This document shows, in pieces, positions 1-8,455 of a stretch of DNA of 34,564 bases. Positions within the stretch are counted from its first letter, which is position 1; each line of letters begins with the position of its first letter. Source of the stretch: Paracoccaceae bacterium (GTDB lineage: Bacteria > Pseudomonadota > Alphaproteobacteria > Rhodobacterales > Rhodobacteraceae); contig JAGQRV010000035.1 in assembly GCA_020425125.1 (NCBI GenBank), positions 1-34,564 of the forward strand, given 5' to 3'. The notes under the pieces are model-generated. The model was not told the origin of the DNA. It ran no database searches and saw only the letters and a program-made list of their open reading frames with translations. The position numbers and the translations under genes are program-made.

Positions 1-975
1 AGCGGCTTCGGGCGCGAGGGCGGGCGCGAGGGGATGCGCGCCTATCTGGCCGCGCCCCGCGCGCGGACGCGTCGGCCCGAACCGCCGCTGGCGGCGCCCG
101 AAGCCGCGCCTGGGCCAGGCGCCGGGGGTGAAGGGATCGACCGCACCGCGAAGCTTTTCATCGGCGGCAGGCAGGTTCGGCCCGATGGCGGCTATGTCTA
201 TGGCGTGGCCGGGCCGAAAGGGCCGGTGGGGCTGGCCGGGCTGGGCAATCGCAAGGACATCCGCAATGCCGTCGAAGCCGCGGCGAAGGCGGCGTCTGGC
301 GGTTGGGGCCGCGCGACGGGGCATAACCGGGCGCAGGTGCTTTATTATCTGGGCGAGAACCTGTCGGCGCGGGCCGAGGAGTTTTCCGACCGTCTGGCGA
401 GCTTCGGGGCGAAGCCCGGCGCCGCCCGGGCGGAGGTCGAGACCGCGATCCGCCGCTGCTTCTGGTATGCCGCGCAGGCCGACAAGTTCGACGGTGCGGT
501 GCACCAGACCAAGTCCGCCCATGTCACGCTGGCCATGCCGGAGGCGCTTGGGGTGATCGGTATCGCCTGTCCGGCGGCGCTGCCGCTGCTCGGCTTCGTC
601 TCGACGGTGCTGCCGGCGATCGCGATGGGCAATGCGGTGGTCGCGATCCCGTCGCAGCCGCATCCGCTGGCCGCGACGGACCTCTATCAGGTGATCGAGA
701 CCTCGGACGTGCCGGCGGGCGTGGTCAACATCGTGACGGGCGCGCGGGACGAACTGGCCCGGACCCTCGCCCAGCACGACGAGGCGGCGGGCATGTGGTA
801 TTTCGGCTCGGCCGAGGGTGCGGCCATGGTCGAGGCCGAAAGCGCGGGCAACCTCAAGCAGACCTGGGTCGAGGACGGCGCCGCCCGCGACTGGGCCGGC
901 GCCGCCGGACAGGGCCGGACATTCCTGGACCGGGCCACCCAGATCAAGAACATCTGGGTGCCCTACGGCGAATAG
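1..975 (+). CDS. ALDH16-like aldehyde dehydrogenase, C-terminal part (5' end outside window)
   Basis: The frame is open from base 1, so the gene begins upstream; 324 residues are visible before TAG at 973-975. The first residues (SGFGREGGREG) match the conserved C-terminal end of a catalytic aldehyde dehydrogenase domain. After a Pro/Ala-rich linker a second ALDH-like domain begins (KLFIGG onward) and keeps the cofactor-fold half (PEALGVIGIACPAALPLLGF, a PAGVVNIVTG-like stretch). It then jumps to the C-terminal tail (TQIKNIWVPYGE) without the usual catalytic half. No GQxC cysteine motif is seen there, so this domain should be catalytically dead. A catalytic domain fused to a shortened pseudo-domain is the known architecture of class 16 aldehyde dehydrogenases, including bacterial ones from this order. 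The substrate cannot be read from the sequence. The gene converges on putA, with only 6 bp between stop codons. Confidence 0.85.
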   Translation, partial: SGFGREGGREGMRAYLAAPRARTRRPEPPLAAPEAAPGPGAGGEGIDRTAKLFIGGRQVRPDGGYVYGVAGPKGPVGLAGLGNRKDIRNAVEAAAKAASGGWGRATGHNRAQVLYYLGENLSARAEEFSDRLASFGAKPGAARAEVETAIRRCFWYAAQADKFDGAVHQTKSAHVTLAMPEALGVIGIACPAALPLLGFVSTVLPAIAMGNAVVAIPSQPHPLAATDLYQVIETSDVPAGVVNIVTGARDELARTLAQHDEAAGMWYFGSAEGAAMVEAESAGNLKQTWVEDGAARDWAGAAGQGRTFLDRATQIKNIWVPYGE

Positions 976-981
976 CGGCGC

Positions 982-3900
982 TCAGCTCGACGCCGCCAGC
1001 AGCCGGGCATTGCCGCCCGCGGCGGTGGTGTCGATGCAGAGATGGCGTTCCGCCACGTAGCGTTCGGGCAGCACGACCTGCGTCTCGAGCGGCACGATCG
1101 GCCCCTTGCGGTCGGCAAGCGCGATGCGCAGCGCCCGCGTCCAGTCCGACGCCCCCGCGGCGGCAACCGCCACTATGCCCTTGAGCGCCGTCAGCGTCTC
1201 GGGCGCGACCACGCCGTCCAGCGCTGCCGCCGGTGCTCCGGCCTCGATCAGGGCATGCGCCGCCTTGGCCGCACCCGGTGCCGCAATCAGTACCGGGCAG
1301 CCGGCGCCGAGCGCCTGCACCGCCTGGGCGATCGCGATCTCGGCGGTGGGGCCGAGGCAGAGCACAGGGCCCTTGGCGTGGAACGAGAGCCGGTTGCTTT
1401 CGCCGGTGGGGCCGGGGAGCGTCTGAGGCGTCATGTCGAAGGCGGCGGTTTCGCTCAGCGCCTTGCGGATCGGCCCGCCCCGGCCCGAAAGCGCGCTGCG
1501 CAGCACCGAGACCCGGTCGGGCCGGGCCGCCCAGTTCCGCGCATCGAGCCCGTCCAGCGCCTTCTGCAGCGCGCCGGCATCCAGCGTCTGCCCCTCGGGC
1601 GCGTCGTGGCTTTCGGCCGCCTCGGTGCGGCGGAAGCGGTTGACGTAGAGCGGCCCGCCCGCCTTTGGCCCGGTGCCCGACAGGCCTTCGCCGCCGAACG
1701 GTTGGCTGCCGACGATGGCACCGATCTGGTTGCGGTTGACGTAGACGTTGCCGACATGGATGCGGTCGACGATCTGCTGCACCCGGTCGTCGATCCGGGT
1801 ATGGAGCCCGAAGGTCAGCCCGTAGCCGGTCGCGTTGATCGCGTCGACCACCCGGTCGATGTCGCGGGCCTTGAAGCTGGCGACATGCAGGACCGGGCCG
1901 AACACCTCGCGTTCGAGCGAACCGATGCCGTCGACCGAGACCACCGCGGGAGCGAGGAAGGTGCCGTCATTCGGCGCGGTGAGCGCCTTGACCAGCCGGC
2001 CGGAGCCTTTCGCGGCTTCGACATAGGCCGAGATGTCGCCCTGCGCTTCGGCGTCGATCAGTGGCCCGACATCGGTGTCGTTCTGCCAGGGATCGCCGAG
2101 GTTGAGCGAATCGAGCGCCTCGCACAGCATCTTCAGGATACGGTCGCGGCCCTCTTCCTGCAGGTAGAGCATCCGCAGGGCCGAGCAGCGCTGACCGGCA
2201 GACTGGAACGCCGAGGCGAGGATGTCGCGCACCGCCTGTTCCGGCAGCGCCGTCGAGTCGACGATCATCGCATTGAGTCCGCCGGTTTCGGCGATCAGCA
2301 CCGCATCGGGTGCAGCGTTCCGGGCGAGACTGCGGTGGATGATCTGCGCCACCTGGGTCGAACCGGTGAAGCAGACACCGGCGATCCGGGGATCGGCGGT
2401 CAGCGGCCCGCCGACCGACGGGCCGTCGCCGGGCAGAAGCTGCAGCGCCGCCTCGGGCAGGCCGGCCTCGCGCATCAGGGCGACGGCGCGGGCGGCGATC
2501 AGCGGGGTCTGTTCGGCCGGCTTGGCGAGGACCGCGTTGCCCGCTGCCAGAGCCGCGGCGACCTGACCGGTGAAGATCGCAAGAGGGAAGTTCCAGGGGC
2601 TGATGCAGACGAAGACGCCGCGCGCCGATCCCGGATCCTCGTCTTCGAGCCGCTCCGCCTCGGTGGCGTAGAAGCGCAGGAAATCGACCGCCTCGCGGAC
2701 CTCGGCGATGGCGTCGGGCAGGGTCTTTCCGGCCTCGCGGGTCGCGATCGCCGACAGTTCGGCGATGTTCGCCTCGTAGAGATCGGCGGTGCGGCGCAGC
2801 ACATCGGCCCGTTCGCCCACTGGCCGGGCCGACCAGTCGGCGAACCCGGCTTCGGCCGCGTCGAGCGCGGCGGCGACTTCGTCCGCGGTCGCCTCGTAGA
2901 CCTGGCCGACCACGCGCGCGGATTCGGACGGGGAGACCACCGGACGGGCGCTGCCCTTCGGGGCGGGGTCGCCGGCGAGAAGCGGACGGGCCTCCCAGGT
3001 GGTGTCCGTGAAGGCGCCGCGGGCGGCCAGAAGTGGGCTGACCGAGGCCGGTTCGTTGATCCTGTAGCCCTTGGAGTTCGGCCGCAGCGGTGCGAAAAGG
3101 TCGCCGGGACGGGTGATCGCCGGGTTCGCAACCGCGTCGCCGAGCGCCTCCATCGCCGCCACCGGGTCGCGGCAGATTTCGGTCGCGGGAATTGCGGAAT
3201 CGACGATCTGGTTGACGAAGGAGGAGTTGGCGCCGTTTTCCAGAAGCCGGCGGACCAGATAGGCCAGAAGGTCGCGGTGAGCCCCGACCGGGGCATAGAT
3301 GCGGCAGCGCGACTTGTGGCTCTGGCGCACGATTTCGTGGAGCGATTCTCCCATGCCGTGCAGCCGCTGGAATTCGAAGCTGTCCCGGTCCTCGCCGGCG
3401 AGTGCGAGGATTGCGGCGCAGGTATGGGCGTTGTGAGTAGCGAATTGCGGGTAGATGCGGTCGCGGCGGTCCAGCAGCAGCCGCGCGCAGGCCATGTAGC
3501 TCACATCCGTGTTGAGCTTGCGGGTGAAGACCGGGAAGTCGTTCACGCCAAGCTCCTGCGCCAGCTTGACCTCGGTGTCCCAGTAGGCGCCCTTGACCAG
3601 CCGGACCATGATCTTGCGGTCGTGGCGCGCCGCAAGATCATAGAGCCATTCGATCACCGGCGCGGCGCGGCGCCCGTAAGCCTGGACCACGACTCCGAAG
3701 CCGTCCCAGCCGGCCAGCGACGGATCGGCCAGCAGCGCCTCGATGATGTCGAGGGAAAGGTCGAGCCTGTCCTGCTCCTCGGCGTCGATGTTGAAGCCGA
3801 TCTTCGCCTTGGCCGCCTGCCGGGCCAGCCCGAGGGCGCGGGGCACCAGTTCCTCCATCACCGCGTCGCGGTGGGTGTATTCGTACCGCGGATGCAATGC

Positions 3901-4647
3901 CGACAGCTTGACCGAGATGCCCGGGCTGGTGCGCACGTCGCCGCGCGCCTTTCGGGCGATCGCGTCGATGGCCGCGGAATAGGCGGCGGTGTACCGGAGC
4001 GCGTCGGCTTCGGTGCGGGCCGCTTCGCCCAGCATATCGTAGGAATAGGTGTAGCCTTGCGCCTCGCGCTCGCGCGCGGTCTTCATCGCCTCGTCGATGG
4101 TTTCTCCCAGCACGAACTGGCGCCCCAGAAGCTTCATCGCCTGGCCGACCGCGGTGCGCACCACGGGCTCGCCCATCCGGCGGATCAGGCCGCGGACTGC
4201 CCAGGCCGGCCGCTTGGGATCGTCGTCCAGCACCTTGCCGGTCAGCATCAGCGCCCAGGTCGAGGCATTGACCAGCGGCGAGGCAGAACGGCCCAGATGC
4301 GCGCCCCAGTTCGACGCCTCGATCTTGTCGTGGATCAGCTCGTCGATGGTTTCGGCATCGGGGACCCGCAGGAGCGCCTCGGCAAGGCACATCAGCCCGA
4401 CGCCTTCGGCGGTGGACAGCCCGTATTCGGCCAGGAATGACTCCATCATCGAAGGCGAGGTCTCGCGCCGCACCCGTTCCACGAAATCGGCGCCGGTCGC
4501 GGTGATCTTCGCGCGGGCCTCGGGGGACAGGCCGATCCGTCCGGCGAGGTCGTGCAGAACCGTGGCCTCGTCCGCGCCGTATCGGGCGCGGATCGCGGTA
4601 CGCATCGGTTCGGTTCCGGAAGGTTCGATCGTCTTCGGCGCGTTCAT
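982..4647 (-). CDS. putA: Bifunctional proline dehydrogenase / L-glutamate-gamma-semialdehyde dehydrogenase (type B PutA)
   Basis: PutA oxidises proline to P5C with FAD and then glutamate semialdehyde to glutamate with NAD+, channelling the intermediate between two active sites. The 1221-residue protein shows an N-terminal helical arm (about 1-125), a PRODH barrel (about 130-450, with RLVKGAYWDTEVKLAQELG) and a P5CDH domain (about 560-1020). The catalytic cysteine is Cys821 in SAGQRCSA, and the glutamate lies in IAETGGLNAM. A further C-terminal region of about 130 residues resembles the ALDH-superfamily extension of long PutAs. There is no N-terminal ribbon-helix-helix domain, which makes this a type B PutA that should not repress its own gene. 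In relatives an Lrp-type PutR does that job; no such regulator lies in this window. The ATG at 4647 is preceded by a GAGGGGGAA-like ribosome binding site. The upstream gap to the AEC transporter is 135 bp, so putA probably has its own promoter. Confidence 0.97.
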   Translation of the reverse strand: MNAPKTIEPSGTEPMRTAIRARYGADEATVLHDLAGRIGLSPEARAKITATGADFVERVRRETSPSMMESFLAEYGLSTAEGVGLMCLAEALLRVPDAETIDELIHDKIEASNWGAHLGRSASPLVNASTWALMLTGKVLDDDPKRPAWAVRGLIRRMGEPVVRTAVGQAMKLLGRQFVLGETIDEAMKTAREREAQGYTYSYDMLGEAARTEADALRYTAAYSAAIDAIARKARGDVRTSPGISVKLSALHPRYEYTHRDAVMEELVPRALGLARQAAKAKIGFNIDAEEQDRLDLSLDIIEALLADPSLAGWDGFGVVVQAYGRRAAPVIEWLYDLAARHDRKIMVRLVKGAYWDTEVKLAQELGVNDFPVFTRKLNTDVSYMACARLLLDRRDRIYPQFATHNAHTCAAILALAGEDRDSFEFQRLHGMGESLHEIVRQSHKSRCRIYAPVGAHRDLLAYLVRRLLENGANSSFVNQIVDSAIPATEICRDPVAAMEALGDAVANPAITRPGDLFAPLRPNSKGYRINEPASVSPLLAARGAFTDTTWEARPLLAGDPAPKGSARPVVSPSESARVVGQVYEATADEVAAALDAAEAGFADWSARPVGERADVLRRTADLYEANIAELSAIATREAGKTLPDAIAEVREAVDFLRFYATEAERLEDEDPGSARGVFVCISPWNFPLAIFTGQVAAALAAGNAVLAKPAEQTPLIAARAVALMREAGLPEAALQLLPGDGPSVGGPLTADPRIAGVCFTGSTQVAQIIHRSLARNAAPDAVLIAETGGLNAMIVDSTALPEQAVRDILASAFQSAGQRCSALRMLYLQEEGRDRILKMLCEALDSLNLGDPWQNDTDVGPLIDAEAQGDISAYVEAAKGSGRLVKALTAPNDGTFLAPAVVSVDGIGSLEREVFGPVLHVASFKARDIDRVVDAINATGYGLTFGLHTRIDDRVQQIVDRIHVGNVYVNRNQIGAIVGSQPFGGEGLSGTGPKAGGPLYVNRFRRTEAAESHDAPEGQTLDAGALQKALDGLDARNWAARPDRVSVLRSALSGRGGPIRKALSETAAFDMTPQTLPGPTGESNRLSFHAKGPVLCLGPTAEIAIAQAVQALGAGCPVLIAAPGAAKAAHALIEAGAPAAALDGVVAPETLTALKGIVAVAAAGASDWTRALRIALADRKGPIVPLETQVVLPERYVAERHLCIDTTAAGGNARLLAASS

Positions 4648-4782
4648 CGCGGTTCCCCCTCTGCTGCCGGATTCGCGGCGGCGAATGCCGGGTCTCTATC
4701 TCTAGGCTTAGTCGCCGAACACGGATGGCGCAAATGGCGATGGCCGCGCGCGACGTTCGGGCGGGCCGCGCGAACTGCCGGA

Positions 4783-5712
4783 TCAGGGCAGGATCTGCAG
4801 CCAGGCCCAGGCGGTGATCACGGTCGCCGCCGTCGCGAACAGGACCGAGGAGGCGGCGACCCGCCGCGCGCGCCCGTACATGTCGGCGAAGACATAGGCG
4901 TTGACGCCGGGCGGCATCGACGCGGTCAGCACCGCGGCGCGCAGGCCCTGCTGCGGCAGGTCGAACCAGGCGGCCAGCGCATAGGTGATGCTGGGATGCA
5001 CGATCAGCGCCACCACGGTGACGAAGGCGATGGCGCGCATGTCGCCTTCGGGACGGTAGCGGACGAGCACGCCGCCAAGCCCGAAAAGCGCGGCGGGCAG
5101 CGCGGACCGCGCGATCAGCTCGACCGCGGCCGTAACCGCCGCGGGGACCGGCAGCCCGGTCAGGTTGACGATGGCGCCGAGCGCGATGCCGATCACCAGC
5201 GCGTTCGAGAACATCGCCCGCAGGACCGAGCGCGACGTGGCGATCACGCCCGCACCGCCTCCGCGAGCGATCTCCATCGCGGTGATGCCGATCAGGTAGC
5301 AGAACGGCGCGTGGATCGAGATGATGGCAAAGTTCGACGACAGCGATGCGGCGCCGTAGGCGCGCTCCGAGATCGGCACGCCGAGGAGCAGCGAGTTGGA
5401 GAACAGGCAGCAGAAGCCGATCGCAGCGCAATCCTCCCACGGGCGGCCGAAGAGATAGCGGGCGCCGAACAGCCCCAGCGCGAAGCCCGAGACCGCGCCG
5501 ACGTAGAAGCTGGTCAGCAGCCTGAGGTCGAAGCTTGCCGAGAGGTCGAGCTTGGCGATGGCGCTGAACAGCAGGCAAGGGATGGCGAACTTCTGGGTGT
5601 AGCGCATCAGCCCGTCGACCCCGGACTCGCTGAAAAGCCCGCGCACCACCGCGACATAGCCGAACGCAATGACCAGGAAGACCGGAAGGACGACCTGGAT
5701 CAGCGCGCCCAT
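4783..5712 (-). CDS. AEC-family (auxin efflux carrier-like) transporter
   Basis: This is a 309-residue hydrophobic protein with about eight to ten predicted membrane segments spread over its whole length, beginning at the N-terminus (ALIQVVLPVFLVIAFGYVAV). The pattern of small-residue-rich helices, a central hydrophilic loop and the PPGVNAYVFA stretch near residue 270 fit bacterial AEC permeases, which export or import small organic acids and related anions. The true substrate is unknown. The ATG at 5712 lies 4 bp after the stop of the metallo-hydrolase gene, so the two are probably co-transcribed as the tail of the gene run that starts with the D-Ala-D-Ala carboxypeptidase. The next gene downstream is putA, 135 bp away; a link to proline or glutamate export is possible but unsupported. 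Confidence 0.85.
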   Translation of the reverse strand: MGALIQVVLPVFLVIAFGYVAVVRGLFSESGVDGLMRYTQKFAIPCLLFSAIAKLDLSASFDLRLLTSFYVGAVSGFALGLFGARYLFGRPWEDCAAIGFCCLFSNSLLLGVPISERAYGAASLSSNFAIISIHAPFCYLIGITAMEIARGGGAGVIATSRSVLRAMFSNALVIGIALGAIVNLTGLPVPAAVTAAVELIARSALPAALFGLGGVLVRYRPEGDMRAIAFVTVVALIVHPSITYALAAWFDLPQQGLRAAVLTASMPPGVNAYVFADMYGRARRVAASSVLFATAATVITAWAWLQILP

Positions 5713-5716
5713 CGGG

Positions 5717-6517
5717 TCAGACCGGGGCGGTCAGGGTCAGCCCGTCATAAGCCGGGATGACATGGTCCGGGGTCTCTGCCGCGACGGTGTCGTAGTCGAG
5801 ATCGAGATGCATGTTGGTCAGGACGGCGCGGCGCGGCGCGGCGCGTTCGATCCAGGCCAGAGACTGCGCCAGGTGTGTGTGGGTCGGGTGCGGCGTGCGG
5901 CGCAGCGCATCGAGGATCCAGACGTCGAGCCCGGCGAGCATTTCCCAGGCTTCCTCGTAGATCGCCGAGACGTCCGGCAGATAGGCGATGTCGCCGATAC
6001 GGAAGCCGAGCGAGTCCATGTTGCGGCCATGGGCGACTCGGAACGGGCGCAGGGTGACCGGGCCGCCGGGGCCCACGATGGTAACCGGACCGTCGATCAG
6101 GTGCAGGTTCAGGATCGGCGGGTATTCCGATCCGTCCGGCGTTTCGAAGGCATAGCCGAACCGTTCGCGCAGGCTGGTCGCGGTCACGTCGTCGGCCCAG
6201 ACGTCGAGCCGGCTGCGGGTGTTGAAGACGATCATCCGCAGATCGTCGATGCCGTGCACATGGTCCGCGTGGGCGTGGGTGTAGACCACCCCGTCGAGCA
6301 CGCCGATGCCCGCGTCGAGGAGTTGCACGCGCAGGTCGGGGGATGTGTCGATCAGCACGCGGGTCGTGCCCTCAGCCCCGTCGCGTTCGACGAGCAGGGA
6401 GCAGCGCCGGCGGGTATTGCGCGGATTGGATGGATCGCAGTCGCCCCAATGCCCGCCAAGGCGCGGCACGCCCCCGGACGATCCGCAGCCGAGAATGGTG
6501 AACCGCATTTCTCCCAT
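5717..6517 (-). CDS. MBL-fold metallo-hydrolase, PhnP-like
   Basis: The 266-residue protein has the metallo-beta-lactamase metal motif HxHxDH at residues 81-86 (THAHADHVHG), preceded by an N-terminal FTILGCGSSGGVPRLGG stretch typical of the PhnP / phosphoribosyl-1,2-cyclic phosphodiesterase-like branch. Further metal-binding candidates are His in VAHG, Asp in LPDVS and His in TNMHLDLD. Members usually cleave phosphodiesters, but no phn (phosphonate) genes are nearby, so the substrate is open. The ATG at 6517 overlaps the TGA of the TatD gene (ATGA), which points to coupled translation. A second ATG at 6508 (MRFTILG) is possible but is not needed. Pairing with tatD downstream of holB is a recurrent arrangement in alphaproteobacteria, suggesting a housekeeping role in nucleic-acid or nucleotide turnover. 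Confidence 0.85.
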   Translation of the reverse strand: MGEMRFTILGCGSSGGVPRLGGHWGDCDPSNPRNTRRRCSLLVERDGAEGTTRVLIDTSPDLRVQLLDAGIGVLDGVVYTHAHADHVHGIDDLRMIVFNTRSRLDVWADDVTATSLRERFGYAFETPDGSEYPPILNLHLIDGPVTIVGPGGPVTLRPFRVAHGRNMDSLGFRIGDIAYLPDVSAIYEEAWEMLAGLDVWILDALRRTPHPTHTHLAQSLAWIERAAPRRAVLTNMHLDLDYDTVAAETPDHVIPAYDGLTLTAPV

Positions 6518-7335
6518 CAGGCGGCGTGCCGTGCCGTCCAGCGGGCGGCCTTCGCGAACAGGCGGTCGAAATTCGCGCTGGTGCGGCGGGCGAAGCCCTC
6601 CTCCGTCAGGCCGAAGACTTCGGCGCCGACTCGGGCGGTCAGTGCCACGAAGGCCGGCTCGTTGCGCTTGCCGCGATGGGGCGGGGGCGCGAGATAGGGG
6701 GCATCGGTTTCGACGAGAATGCGCTCCAGCGGGGCTGCGGCGAAGATCGCGCGCAGATCCGCGCTTTTCGGGAAGGCGGCGATTCCCGACATCGAAAGGT
6801 AGAAGCCCAGCGACAGCGCCGTTTCCGCCAAAGCGGCAGAACTGGAGAAACAGTGCATCACGCAGTCGTAGGCTCCGGCAGCGTGTTCCTCGGACAGGAT
6901 CCGCGCCATGTCGGCATCGGCGTCGCGGGCATGGATGATGAGGGGCAGCCCGGTCTGGCGCGCCGCCTCGATATGGATCCGCAGGCTCTCCTGCTGGGCG
7001 GCGGCGCTGTCGGCGGTGTAATGGTAGTCGAGCCCGGTCTCGCCGATGCCGACGAATTTCGGATGCGCGGCCAGCGCGACCAGATCGTCGACTGTCGCCA
7101 TGGGCTCGTCGGCGACGCTCATCGGATGGGTTCCGGCGGCGTAGAAGACCGGGCCATGGGCATCGGCCAGGGCGCGGACCGCGGGTTCGTTGTGCAGCCG
7201 GGTGCAGATCGTCACCATCCGGGTCACCCCGGCGGCGCGGGCGCGGGCGACGAGTTGCGAATGCTCTCCGTCGAATTCCGGGAAATCCAGGTGACAGTGG
7301 CTGTCGACCAGTTCGGGCAAGGGGGTGTCACGCAT
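6517..7335 (-). CDS. TatD-family metal-dependent DNase/hydrolase
   Basis: TatD proteins are TIM-barrel metal-dependent nucleases related to E. coli TatD/YcfH. The 272-residue product carries the N-terminal DSHCHLD motif (His13, His15), the GIGETGLDYHY segment with the metal-binding Glu, IHARDAD, MHCFSSS and the C-terminal ETDAPYL signature. I chose the ATG at 7335 because it lies 4 bp after the holB stop and follows an AGGT-like sequence. An in-frame GTG at 7356 would add seven residues and overlap holB. The gene ends in an ATGA overlap with the metallo-hydrolase. Its position after holB is the familiar alphaproteobacterial arrangement. Confidence 0.93.
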   Translation of the reverse strand: MRDTPLPELVDSHCHLDFPEFDGEHSQLVARARAAGVTRMVTICTRLHNEPAVRALADAHGPVFYAAGTHPMSVADEPMATVDDLVALAAHPKFVGIGETGLDYHYTADSAAAQQESLRIHIEAARQTGLPLIIHARDADADMARILSEEHAAGAYDCVMHCFSSSAALAETALSLGFYLSMSGIAAFPKSADLRAIFAAAPLERILVETDAPYLAPPPHRGKRNEPAFVALTARVGAEVFGLTEEGFARRTSANFDRLFAKAARWTARHAA

Positions 7336-7339
7336 GAAA

Positions 7340-8455
7340 CTACCTGTCGGCGGCACAGAGGGCGGCCAGCCTGTCGATCCTCAGGACCATATCGAGGATG
7401 AGCGCCTGAGCGTCAAGGTTGACCGCCAATCCGCGACGCACGCGCTGGGTCTCGGTCTGCTGTGCCTCCGCCCAGCGGCGGGCCGCCGACGGGGAGGGGG
7501 CGAGCGCGGATTGCGGCGAACCGGTGGAAGCGCGCGCGCCCTGACGAGCGAGACCGGCCAGAGTGTCGTCGACGAAATGCAGGAAGAGTGTGCGGCGCTC
7601 CTCGGATCCGGGCTGCGCCAGCGAAGCCGATAGCGCCAGGGCCTGCATCCGGTCGACGCCGGGCATGGTGGCGACGAGCCTGCCGACCGCACGGCCAAGG
7701 TCGATCCCGTCCAGCGCGTGGATTCGCAACGCGGCGCCGATGCTTCCGCCGGCGCTGGTCGCAAGGGCCTCGCGATCCGACGTTTCCAGGTCGGGCAGAA
7801 GCGCGGAGAGTGCCTGCTGCATCACGTCCGCAGCGAGCGGTGCGCAGGCCAGCCGGCGGCAGCGCGAGCGGATCGTCGGCAGCAGGCGGGACGGCTGATG
7901 GCTGACCAGCAGGAAGCAGGCATTGGCGGGCGGCTCTTCCAGCAGTTTCAAAAGCGCGTTTGCGGCGCTGGGGTTGAGGTCGTCGGCACTGTCGACGATT
8001 ACCACCCGCCGCCCGCCATCGGGAAGCGACAGGGAAAAGAAGCCCTTCAGTGCGCGCACCTCATCGACGGTAATGACGGCGTGGTGGCGGCGTGTCTTGT
8101 CGTCCCAGCCGCGGCGGAGCAGGAAGAGCCCCGGTTCGGACAGGGCGGTGATCCGCCGGCCGCGCGGGCTGTCGTGATCGCTGTCGAGCGTCGCGGGCGG
8201 GGTGGGGTCCGCGCCGAACAATCCCGCCTCGACGGCGACCGGCCGGTCCAGCAGGAAGCGCGCGGTCCGCCAGGCAAGCGTCGCCTTGCCGATGCCGGGC
8301 GGCCCGGTGATCAGCCAGGCGTGGTGCAGCCGACCCGCGGCAACGGCGGCGAGGAGTTCCGCCTCGGCCGGGGCATGGCCGAACAGGCGCTGCGCCGCGC
8401 GCGGGTGCGGTGCGTCCGGGGCGCGGTCCGATTCCGGGGCGGTCTCGTCGCTCAT
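7340..8455 (-). CDS. holB: DNA polymerase III subunit delta' (clamp-loader subunit)
   Basis: This is a clamp-loader AAA+ subunit of the replicative polymerase. The 371-residue protein begins MSDETAPESD and has a P-loop-like GPPGIGKAT near residue 50, then VITVDEVRALKGF, VVIVDSADDLNPSAANALLK and LLEEPP, and the SRC motif (LLPTIRSRCRRL) typical of delta' and gamma/tau subunits. The four-cysteine zinc module of E. coli delta' is not visible between the P-loop and the VDEVR segment. The ATG at 8455 overlaps the tmk stop (ATGA). The reading frame stays open upstream through tmk, but that extension is out-of-frame shadow sequence. The tmk-holB pairing is conserved in many bacteria. Confidence 0.93.
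   Translation of the reverse strand: MSDETAPESDRAPDAPHPRAAQRLFGHAPAEAELLAAVAAGRLHHAWLITGPPGIGKATLAWRTARFLLDRPVAVEAGLFGADPTPPATLDSDHDSPRGRRITALSEPGLFLLRRGWDDKTRRHHAVITVDEVRALKGFFSLSLPDGGRRVVIVDSADDLNPSAANALLKLLEEPPANACFLLVSHQPSRLLPTIRSRCRRLACAPLAADVMQQALSALLPDLETSDREALATSAGGSIGAALRIHALDGIDLGRAVGRLVATMPGVDRMQALALSASLAQPGSEERRTLFLHFVDDTLAGLARQGARASTGSPQSALAPSPSAARRWAEAQQTETQRVRRGLAVNLDAQALILDMVLRIDRLAALCAADR

Noticed and set aside
1042-4440. Long open frame on the plus strand antisense to putA (over 1100 codons)
   Set aside because: It mirrors the codon phase of putA in GC-rich DNA, is rich in Arg, Gly and Asp, and shows no recognisable domain. It is a shadow of putA.
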